From: Conoideocrella luteorostrata
Lineage: Eukaryota > Ascomycota > Sordariomycetes > Hypocreales > Clavicipitaceae
NCBI GenBank assembly: GCA_032433595.1
Contig: JASWJB010000013.1
Span: 124,001-188,000, forward strand
Length of the DNA stretch: 64,000 bases
Direction: 5' to 3'
The notes below the pieces were generated by a model. The model saw only the letters and a list, made by a program, of their open reading frames with translations, made no database searches and was not told where the DNA came from. How positions within the stretch are numbered: the stretch's first letter is position 1; every line of letters starts with the position of its first letter. Position numbers and translations under genes: made by a program. Shown piece by piece: positions 1 to 9,283 of the stretch.

Positions 1-158
1 ACAATGTCGCCTCAGACACCGACACGGTTCTGCCCACGATTGTATAATCTTGATTCAATTCATTAACTAATGACGAGTTGAATGGGCTATAAACATGTTG
101 TACACTTCAATGTAGAGTAATATGGCGTTGCATGATTCCCAATCGCATCACAGACTTG

Positions 159-2333
159 TCACAGTACCGAAGATCGAGTCGCGTCCTCCGCCCACAACGC
201 ATCCCAGTCTATTTGCACATCAATGTTAGACTTCTGCGCCTCTAGCTCACTTATCTTCTGCCTCAAGGATAGTATATACGCAGGATCTTCGAAAGTGCCA
301 CCCCGTTGAACGAGGGCCGCTTTCCGAGACTCCCATGCCTTGAGGGTGAACTGGGCTTGCAAGACGTGCTGCTTTTGGGTCAAATCGAGTAGATTGGGGT
401 ACTGGTGGTAGATCTTTTCCACCGTGCGCCACCCCCTATCCGCCAAAGAACCCAATGGTCGGTTGTATAGATGACTAGTGACTGCGCTCATCATGTCGGA
501 GTAAAACTGCATCTTCATGTACCATTGAAACCCAAGTTTTGTCATCTCATCATGCAACTCATATTGATACTCCATGCTCATCGTTAACAATTTGAACAAG
601 TTATCTTTCCAGTTGAAGATTTCAACCCCCCATTCAGGTTGTTCCTTCATGGGCATAATGGCGTCGCTCAGCTTTTCGGAAACCGCCGCCTGAAGTTTGG
701 ATGCTGCAACGTGAATGCGTCCAGCGCTGGTATCAATATACCTTTCTGCAAAATTACCTAGAGCTTTCTTGAGATCTTCGCCCTGTTTACGGTACCGCTC
801 ACGAACGGCATGCTGAGTGGTGGCATTGTCAGCCATTGGGATGCCTAAAAGGATACCTTCGTGATCGCGTACGTCCGTGTGGTTGTCACAGTCGATCTTA
901 TATGCGTAAATAATGTGTACGACTAGAACGAATGCCATTTCGGACGGTCCCTCGCGGGTCACTATGGGCGCGTCACTATTGGGGTCCATGTCGGCGTCAT
1001 TGATGTTGAGAGGCTGCTTTGTGTCCCACTCTAATGGCAGCGTGGCAGCATTTAATCCGGAGAGGAGTGCGTTCTTGACATCCTGTACGATAACCTGGGA
1101 CCAAATCCGACGGCGCATTTCCGTTTCGAATGGGCTGAAACCCATTCGTTCTCCATCGCGATGATAGCCCATTGAGAAAGCCATTCTTACAACAATGCCG
1201 CTTGTAACCCAAGAGACGTCTTTGTCAACTTTGTCCTCAAATGAGTGCTTGCCACTCGGTCAGCAGTGCGTAGCTTCTAACGAGAGTTCGAATGAGAGGA
1301 CAGTTACGAACCAGGTAAAACAGTAAGGCCTGCAGAGTCACCATGCTGTAGTTGTCTAGATGCCTGTATTTCATCAATGCCCTTTTGGTGTTGATGTTGA
1401 ATTGCCGCAACATCGAGTCACGGCTGAAGCCGAAGAGGTTGACGGACTCTTGTTCCGACATGGCAACAACGGCCATTGAGCATATGGAGTAGATAAGAGC
1501 CTGATACTCAAACGGTATCATATGCATTCCCACCGCAGCGCGCATGACATAAGGCTCAAGGGTGGGAACGTGGATAATCTTGGAAAGTGGATTGACTCTT
1601 TCCAGGAAATATTGCCATAACTTTATTGTTTCGACTGAGCCGGGTTGGTCGTTGGGCGAGCTGGTGGGATCGGAGTATTCAACATCCTGCGCGGTCAATG
1701 CTGTGTATCTCGTGGTATCAATTTCGGTCGGCGTCTGTTCAAGACCGGGTCCGGTATATTTTATGCTATTCTGAATGGCCATCAACTGTTTCCACAATCG
1801 TCCATATCAGCATCAAGGGATATAATGGTGGACTGAACGGGCAGCAGGAACCAAAGTTACCTCTTCGCGCATCATAACGGTGCCAAAATTGTCGGTAAAC
1901 CGAACATTGCCATCGTCCCTTGTCATAATGTACGATGCACTAGATTCCGTATCTGACGGGCGAGGCTCGAAGGGCGCGCCAGATTTCGTCCTAGGATGTG
2001 ATGGCTCGGTACCGGTTCGCCCGACGGGCGCATACTCTTTCAATAGCTCTTCGCATCGTGACATTCGATCTAAAAGTAGGTCCCGATTTGTGCGTCTCTG
2101 GCGGACCGGCGTGGGGATGCCAGGCGTGCAACTTACTTCGACCTAATGGGAGACATGAGGATCAACATGTCGCTTGTCGTACGGCAACAACGAACCTTGA
2201 TGCAGCTAGAACATGGGCTTTGCCGGTCGCATTTTACTTTGCGCCTTTGACATTGAACGCAAGCTAGAGCGCGAGGCTGTCTCAAGGCTTGCCGTAAGCC
2301 ATGCACCTCATTTGAAGGTATTTGCTTCTCCAT
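159..2333 (-). CDS. Zn2Cys6 fungal transcription factor
   Basis: Predicted nuclear zinc-cluster regulator of RNA polymerase II genes. Four exons: 2333-2196, 2142-1861, 1785-1312 and 1247-159, with introns of 53, 75 and 64 bp; phases close to give 660 aa. The zinc cluster sits at residues ~25-51 and is completed only after removing intron 1: CVQCQRRKVKCDRQSPCSSC followed by six residues and the sixth Cys (C-x2-C-x6-C-x5-C-x2-C-x6-C). Removing intron 3 restores a fungal_trans middle region with SMGYHRDGERMGFSPFETEM, the usual signature of this family. Start is the ATG at 2333, just before the zinc cluster. It lies 19 kb from the polyketide cluster with unrelated genes between, so I do not assign it as the pathway regulator. 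Target genes unknown. The family call is secure; exon ends are inferred from GT-AG sites and frame. Confidence 0.9.
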
Positions 2334-3349
2334 AGGCGTGATGCGTCATGCCGGTCGGTATGAGCGGGGGTTATTATCTTCAAATGAGAGCACTGGGTCG
2401 CGTCTACTCTACCATGCAGAGACAAGAAGAATTGAGGACATGAAGTGAACGTCAGTGCCTTGGATTAATGGCATCGCGGGATTGAACGAAGTACTATTAC
2501 GTGTGGCTAATGGATGCCTTGGCGGCCGCAATGCAATTGGGATGGACATCGGTGACTCAAACCTGACAGTGGAGTAAATGTACTGTGCGAGCGTACTGTG
2601 CTAATGCGTCCAGGACTGTATGACGATGGTCGTTTTGCAGCGAGCGAGCACTTGTACGGAGTACAATGCCGCGATGCAGCCATTGCGAAAAGAAGAGAGA
2701 AAAAAAAAAGACGAAGAATAACGCGAAATAATACTCCCGGTTGGCAAATACCGCAACAAAGGAAAATTCGTCGGCCTCAAATCGTAATATCTGCGCGTGT
2801 AGACTAAACACAACGAGATGCAGGGGGGCTTCATGATTGGCGTGTGCACCATGCGAGGTCTTGAATGAGGTGCATGTCAGACGAGTCTTGCAGCAGGCAT
2901 CGGTTCCTGCTGCTATAATTGGATAGCATAACTCCAGGTTTTTCTTGTTGCTAATGCCACCTGGTAAACGGGTTGTTGAGAAATACCACCATACCAAACT
3001 TCTCGTTTCCTAGTGCTGACACCAGCAAGGCACAGCAGCACAACACCACCAAGATAGATATATTAGGATGAATCAACGTCGTTTCACAGTGTCGTTCACT
3101 TACCTTTTATCAAATAAATGACGAGTTTGAACTGGGTCGCCGAACAAAAACAATGGGTCTTCCACGCTTGCGTCTCCATGCCTACAGTCCACTCGTCATC
3201 ATCCCTTTGTTCGCCCAACTTGTATGACGCGTTGAGCCATCGTCGCCAGTGTATAAAACCGCCCGCCGAAACTGCCCGCTTAACCATCACATATTTCGTC
3301 AAATTTAGTCGTGAATTCTTCAGCAAACTCTTTGCGTATTATTCTCACC
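2334..3349. other. intergenic region 1
   Basis: About 1 kb between two genes transcribed away from each other, so it probably holds both promoters. It contains an A-rich run near 2700-2710 and one GTACGGAGTAC motif at 2654-2664. I see no convincing coding region. Confidence 0.5.
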
Positions 3350-3702
3350 ATGTTCAGCCGCACGGCATATATGCGGTCTATGCGGCCAATCGCGCAAAGA
3401 AGGCTTTTTGCGACCAAACCGGGAGGCAACTCAGCAGAGTTCGCAGCGAAAAAAAATTCATCCAACACAACAAAGACGTGAGTTTCTCACAGTAATGTCA
3501 TTGCGCCAATAGGATATAGTGTAACACTACGTTCAATAGTGCCGCCACGATTGCTGGTGTGGCTGCCATCGTCATACTTGCCTCTATGGTCGGCAAGCCA
3601 ACCAAATCTGCTGAAATCATAGCCAAAAGCGATCCCAAAGCCGTTGAACATATGAACCCTCCTCATCAGCCTCACAAAGTAGCGGAGGGGAAACAGCTTT
3701 GA
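3350..3702 (+). CDS. small predicted mitochondrial single-pass membrane protein
   Basis: A two-exon gene of 96 aa, 3350-3477 joined to 3540-3702. The 62-bp intron has donor GTGAGT and acceptor TTCAATAG, and the junction (phase 2 to 1 nt) is exact. The N-terminus MFSRTAYMRSMRPIAQRRLF is Arg/Ser rich, has no acidic residues and is typical of a mitochondrial presequence. After a polar linker the second exon gives one hydrophobic segment (AATIAGVAAIVILASMVG, residues ~44-61), then a hydrophilic tail ending in EGKQL. The architecture suggests an inner-membrane protein or small assembly factor. I do not recognise the family and assign no function. Neither exon alone exceeds 60 codons, so simple ORF scans miss it. 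Confidence 0.72.
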
Positions 3703-4800
3703 GTTCATGCCGCGATTGAGTAAAAGCCGCAATCCCACCTACGGCGTTTCATGCCTTACTTTTACGAGGCGTGGTGTGGCATACTTAGGAGACCAATGGG
3801 GAGCTGAGACAGGCTAGCGGTTTGTTGACATTGTACTCGAATGCACAACACAAGCTGAGACCCAGCTTCTGGCATGTTCTAGTTCTGGGAAGAAATGTAA
3901 CTGATATATAGAGCTCTTCAAAAGTCAAAGGCAAAGGAATGATCCTATTTAATGTAGCACTGTGCGACTATAGCGTTACTAATGGTGAGCGCCTACCTGC
4001 TGTGAACGGGTTGGCATTCACCACGCATTGAGATTCTCTCCAGCACGAATATTTAAAAGAGTGAGGTACGGAAGCGGTACGGAAAAAAATTCACCTCATA
4101 ATTGAACCATTATAACCTTCGCAGCAATTTAATATTTTATTGCTGACCTCAGTTGTACTATGGTTTCAGTTTGAAAGGGACTTCACAGACGCATACTTGT
4201 GCTTGAGGTTTGTCTGGTTCCTCCTAACCCCTGTAGCATGCCCTGTAATGCTCTGGTCGGTACAAAGTACAGGTGGAGCCCACGCTATTTATCCCCCGCC
4301 ATGCTCTTCGTACGGAGGAAAACATGTACAAATACTACCGTCGCCTACACGAAGCAGGCGACGCCTAAACAACTTCCTTCCATGTCCCCTTCATGTTAAG
4401 TCATCGCATACAACTCCATAGCAGTGCTCCCACCAGCGAGCCCACTATCTAGAGTTCATTCCCATATATTCTTTTTCTCCCTCCAATGCTAGCACGCCCT
4501 TCAAATGGACTCTCCCGGGGCCGCGAACATGGACTATTTGCGTTTTGGTGAATGGTCGGGCTCCCAATGGGCCGAGCTAGTCCTACACTCGGGATGCAGT
4601 AACGTCGGGCGGTCGGGTAGGTGTCGTTGTTTTGATGCCCTCCAGCTTGTATCAGTTGATTGCAATACACTTGTCGGGAAAGAATTAACTTTGTCTCCCC
4701 ATCGGAAGGTAGTGTCCCGTAATTGTTTTTGCGCGCGCCGTCGCGAATTGCACGAGTCGGTATTTGACGGGGGAAGATGAGTGATCATTTAGTTTTCGTG
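3703..4800. other. intergenic region 2
   Basis: Mostly AT-rich DNA 3' of the small mitochondrial gene. Short open frames at 4140-4420 and 4505-4780 lack codon structure, splice signals or recognisable motifs. Nothing supported. Confidence 0.4.
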
Positions 4801-4802
4801 TC

Positions 4803-5096
4803 CTTGGCGTCGTTGAGACGAGAATTGCTTCTGTCAGGATCATCAGTGCTGTGAATAGCTAGATTAGTGAGGGAGCTAGTAGGTGGCTGCAGAAGTTTTC
4901 AGTTGTGTTAGGATTCGTGGGAGGCTGAAGGAAATCGTGGACTTGACGGGACTAAGTTCTGGGCATAGAAGAAAGGATTCCTTGTGGATTTGAGAGGCAT
5001 CATAATCATCATCAAGCATCATACATTCTATTTATTTGTGCCACTTTCCACTGTGTTAAGTTGCTATATGGCTCTGCCCTTGCAAACGTAATAGTA
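4803..5096 (+). repeat. dispersed repeat, copy A
   Basis: This segment aligns by eye, same orientation, with 7925-8250 (copy B), partly with 9113-9283 (copy C) and 14527-14640 (copy D). Shared blocks include TTGAGACGAG, GTGAGGGA, GTGGCTGCAG, ATCATCATCA and a closing stretch resembling AACGCAACAG. No terminal inverted repeats, open frame or target-site duplication seen. It lies 3' of the HET-ankyrin gene, while copy B lies 5' of it. Confidence 0.65.
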
Positions 5097-5269
5097 TCCA
5101 CGTCAAAAACGGGCCCGCAACCGTAATCCTCGACTTTTCCAGCACGCGGAAAGCATCTACAAGTTACCATTGGCGTAATCCATGTAACATTGTACTTTTC
5201 GTCTCTTCAAATCAGTATAAGTAAAGCCACCGGAAGAAGATGCTGGATTGGAGCGTCTTAGTAACCTAA

Positions 5270-5388
5270 CCGCGTCTCAATGCGTGTTCTCGGCAACTCA
5301 TGATGGCGCCGTGCGACCTCTATCATCCTTCGCCTCGATATCTCCGCACTTCTCAATAAGCAGCTTAATGATGACTTTATGCTTGTTC
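5270..5388 (-). pseudogene. decayed ankyrin repeat beyond the stop of the HET-ankyrin gene
   Basis: Downstream of the present stop, the minus strand still reads as one ankyrin unit in another frame (…IKLLIEKCGDIEAKDD…), closely matching the DNA of the repeats inside the gene, but broken by a TAA near the start and TGA codons after it. The ankyrin tract was therefore once longer or in another register. Seen directly in sequence. Confidence 0.75.
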
Positions 5389-7727
5389 CTACCAGCTTAT
5401 AGTAGCGCTTGACAGCCATCGTTTTTTACCCTTCGCCTTTTCTTGGTGACTCTCCTCGCGAAGCAGATCAATGATAGCTTGGTTGCCGTTCTCAGGGTAA
5501 CCTTCGTTATTCGCTGCATTAATATTGGCGCCTTTCGTAATAAGCAGCTTTACGATAGCTATATGCCCTTTCTTGGCGGCCCATAATCGCGCCGTATGAC
5601 CCTCGTTATCCTTTGCCTTCATATTAGCACGCTTGTCGAGGAGCAGCTCAACAATAGTTTCGTGCCCGGTCATAGCAGCTAACATTAGCGCCGTGTGACC
5701 ATTATCATTCTTCACCTCGGTATCGGCGCGCTTCTCAACGAGCAGCTTAACGACGGCTTCTTGCTCGCTCTTGACGGCCCATAGTAGCGCTGTGTTACCG
5801 TCGTTATCTGTTGCCTCAATTTTGGCATCCTTCTCGATGAGCAGCTTGACGATGGCTTCGTGTTTGTTCCTAACGGCCCATAATAGCGCTGTGTGACCGT
5901 TCTTATCGTGTGCCTCAATGTCGGCTTTTTGCTGGAGAAGCCGCTTAATAATGTCTTCGTGATTGTTCCTAACGGCCCATAATAGCGCTGTATGACCATC
6001 GTTATCCTTTGCCTCCATTTCGGCGCATTTCTCGATAAGCAGCTTAACGACAGCTTTGTGCCCATTTTGAACAGCATGAGATAGTGCTGTGTAACCCTTG
6101 TTATCCTTTGCCTCAATGTTGGCGCCTTTCTCGATAAGCAGCGTAAAGATGGCTTCGTGTCCGACCATGGCAGCCTCCAACAACGCCGTGTGGCTCTCAT
6201 TATTCTTTGCCTCAGGGTTGGCGCCCTTCTCCACGAGCAGCTTGACCATGCCCACTTGCCCTTTCTTGACGGCCCAAATTAGCGCCGTTCGCCCGTCTTT
6301 ATCCTTCGCCTCGAGTTCGGCGCCGTTTTCGACGAGCAGCTCAGCCATGACTTCGTGCCCGGCTTCGGCGGCCCACGATAACGCCTCACGACCAGATTTG
6401 TCCTTAATCCCAACGTCGCTTCGAGGTAGTAACATCTTGACAACCGCCGTGTGGCAATACCCCACTGCATGTGATAATGCGGTCCGACCACTTTCACACT
6501 GCAAGTTGACCTTGATATCGCCCCGCGTCAGCAGCAACCATACATTGTCTTCGAGCCCTTCTTTTGCCGCCCGTAGGAGGGCTGTCGGTTCTGCAAAATC
6601 CATCAATTTCAATAGCTCTTCCTTGGTATAGATATTATGCAGTGCACTAATATCACGTTTCCGAGCATCTTTGGACTTCGGTGCAGGTAGCACCAGGCCT
6701 TTTTGAATGCATATAAATCAAGTCGTTCGAGTTTTTCACTGAAAACCCTTTCAAATTGTGTCATAGTCAGGTATATATCTCTCACATAAATAGCGACAAG
6801 CTCTCTGCTATCTCGTTCCCTACAATGAAGGACGGCGAGGCCCAGTCTCGGAGCGCCTACACCTATAAAGCGTAGATCTAAATGGATCCCTCTATTGCTC
6901 ACAGCCAATGGACTGCCAAAAGCGCCGGAGGGTTCGAACCGGACAATGTTCCCGGAATTCTCAAACGCGGCTGGGGAGGCTGCCAGGAGTCCGCCGTCCA
7001 TACCACCTTGTTTCCACGCGAAGAGGGTGTGGTCATCCGAGATCCTCATAATTTCCTCTTGGAGCCTGGTAAAAGCTCGTTCCCCTTCTCCGTATAGTAA
7101 TGGCATATTAACGCCGAATATGCCCATTAAGCTATACGCACGATCTTCAAGCCTCGTTGTCTCTCTTTTCGCAGCCCAGGACATTCTCTGTGCAACGCTA
7201 GTCGTTTCAAGATGGACATCGCCCAAGAGGATAGCGACCGGTATGCCTGTACGACTGGATATACTTTTCTGTAGCGTTTTCTTGGTACCGAGGTAGTCCC
7301 AGTTCGCACTAAAGAGATAAACTTCGGATGGTGCAAGCAGCTCTTGCAAAGTCCATCCTCTCGTAAACCACTGACTGTCCCGGATTACATCTGACCGGAC
7401 GTCGGCGAGATAGGCGTAGCATCTCTCTGCCTCGCTGTACCAAACGTACATCGAATTAATCGTTTCGGACAACTCGGCGCTGCTTTTCTTGTCAATGCAG
7501 CATGTGTCGATCCACGCATACTCGAATCCGTCGGATTGTGCTATGGACGAGACTTGCAGCACCTTCTTGGCTCCCTCTTTCTTCACTTCCCTTGTCAAAG
7601 CTCCTTCTTCTACATCCTGCAGGGAAAGTTCGTCGTCGCCCCATCTATGTGATAGGATGACGTACTTGGGCACTCGGTCGTACGCAAATTCTTCTATCTT
7701 GAGTGTGCTGACCTTTAGCAGACGCAT
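5389..7727 (-). pseudogene. HET-domain/ankyrin-repeat gene with a frame break
   Basis: Heterokaryon-incompatibility type gene. It starts at MRLLKVST (7727), the usual HET-family start; a further upstream ATG at 7763 is less likely. HET motifs are present in order: YVILSHRWG, AWIDTCCIDK, WFTRGWTLQELLAP, AYSLMGIFGVNMPLLYGEGE. After about 335 residues (near YAFKK) the frame closes, and a long ankyrin tract opens in the -1 frame from about 6705: ~11 repeats of 33 aa with TALLWAV and KLLIEKGA cores, ending at 5389. I found no credible intron bridging the two, and the linker text continues logically across the shift at an A5G run, so loss of one base or a -1 ribosomal slip explains it. HET domains trigger fungal cell death; ankyrins probably sense ligands. 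Likely inactive, or two separate products, unless the shift is programmed or an assembly error. Confidence 0.85.
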
Positions 7728-7924
7728 GGTTAACTCCGTCGGAGAGGTGATGTTGCTGTGCAATTCGATTCTCGCAAGGCCGGTCAGAAATTAGAGTTTA
7801 GAAAGACTCCAAGAAGTAGTGAAGCGTTTCGCTAAAGTGTATCTATATGGCGCGGAAGCCAAAGTTCAGAACAGCTAGAAGAACCTCGTGTCGACGTTGG
7901 GCAAGGTGTCGGGGTGGTGCGCCC

Positions 7925-8250
7925 CATGGGATCTATTGAGACGAGCAGTGCTTCTGTAAGGAGCATCAATGCGATAAAAAGGCTAGACCAGTGAGGGATT
8001 ACTGAACGACTGAGTGAGCTAGCAGGTGTGGCTGCAGGAGATTTTCAGCTGCGGTGAGGATTTGTCGGGCACGGGAGGCATGCCTGGATTCTGGAGATGA
8101 ATGAAAGGGATTCTCTGTGAAGTTGGAATCATCATCATCACTATTACAATCATCAAATAAGTTCATCAAGAATCACTAGATCAATTGAACCCGATTCATT
8201 CTTGTCCATTTCTACTATACAAATTGCTCTGCTAATGAACGCAACAGGAC
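7925..8250 (+). repeat. dispersed repeat, copy B
   Basis: Same-orientation homolog of copy A (4803-5096), located about 200 bp 5' of the HET-ankyrin start. It shares TTGAGACGAG, GCTTCTGT, GTGAGGGA, TGGCTGCAG and ATCATCATCA blocks, interrupted by small indels and an extra ~60 bp near 8150-8200. Together A and B flank the HET-ankyrin gene as diverged direct repeats. Confidence 0.65.
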
Positions 8251-9112
8251 CACCAGCAGTCGGGCACCAAGTGTGTGGTTACCTTGGAGGAGTGCCACTT
8301 CGACAGCTGCAAGCTGATGCACGCGACAGCCTTGCTTTCGGTTCTTTGACCAACCAAGCGGAGATTATTCTGGAGCACGATGCAATCTAGTCGTGCGAGT
8401 CCGAACGGGCGTTATGCAAGTTGACATCCACGTTGCCTATCTGGACATGCCGCCGCCTCGATGGGTTTCCCTGAGCTTAGGCACCATATTAGGGATGTTG
8501 CTGTAGAAATTCGTAAGTGTTCAGTTGTGACAAACGATGGCATGATGCCCATAGTCGTACTCACTTTGCTGTAGCCACTGAAATGGCGGGCAGGGACTTT
8601 GATGCCGGTGCTGCTGCCTGGGCTCAGCGGCAGAGGCACTCGCAGCCTGAGGCAGGCGAGAGGTCGCCTTGGAGGCTGTGACGGCGAGATGGGGAAGGGC
8701 CTCTGTCCATGAGCTAGACCCACCGGCGCGGGACGTACCTTCCTTCGTCTTGGCGATTTTGGATCAGACGGCGCCGCTCCACCAGCGGCCCGTGCTGTCA
8801 TGGATCAGGGCTGTGCTCGCAAGAGTCGGGCGCGCAACGTCAGCAAGCCCCAGCGTTGATCTTGCGCCCCGCCGCGAGCAGGCGCTGACATCTCGGAAAA
8901 TGAGCAAGTCGTTTCCAGCCAGGGCGTGGCAGGACAAGCTAGCGAGTAACTACGGGTAATCACATCTTTTCACTCCCAGTTGGCCTCTCGGAAGCCAGCT
9001 CGGCCAGCCCTGATAATTAATCCATTTTTTGCGCATAGGCTCATCAAGCATTTTAATATGGATTCATCTGGTGACTGAAGCTGGGCGGGCTAAGAAGTGT
9101 CGGACATCAAAG
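8251..9112 (-). other. GC-rich island with splice-like signals; possible unrecognised gene
   Basis: DNA at about 8640-8940 is markedly GC-richer than its surroundings. On the minus strand it contains a good donor GTACGT near 8738 and, nearer its left end, a complete intron-like segment (GTGAGT near 8566 to CTACAG near 8502, with a CTGAAC-type branch). Reading frames around them give Ala/Pro/Arg-rich peptides that match nothing I know. It could be a small gene, a relic or a captured fragment. Low confidence. Confidence 0.25.
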
Positions 9113-9283
9113 GCAACCGAAGGAAATCGTCGGATTTGACACGTCTAGGTTCTGAGCGGAAAAGAAAAAATTCTCCGTAAATTTAAAAGTCATCAGACAT
9201 GATCAATTCTCTTTCATTCGTGCCACTCTCTCCTGTGTCAAATCTCTATATAATTCTAGCGCTCATAAACGCAACAGTGCTAT
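9113..9283 (+). repeat. dispersed repeat, copy C (second half only)
   Basis: Matches the right half of copy A: GAAGGAAATCGT, then TTCTGAG/TTCTGGG, TGCCACT, a TGTGT-AA stretch and AAACGCAACAG. The left half is absent. Same orientation as A and B. Its right end reaches the 3' end of the neighbouring transporter gene. Confidence 0.55.

Noticed and set aside
5712..6200. Second minus-strand frame over the ankyrin tract and a 177-codon frame on the plus strand
   Set aside because: Shadows produced by the 99-bp ankyrin repeats; no independent motifs.
4803..8250. LTR retrotransposon bounded by copies A and B
   Set aside because: The interior holds a HET-ankyrin gene, no reverse transcriptase, no primer-binding site and no TG…CA ends.
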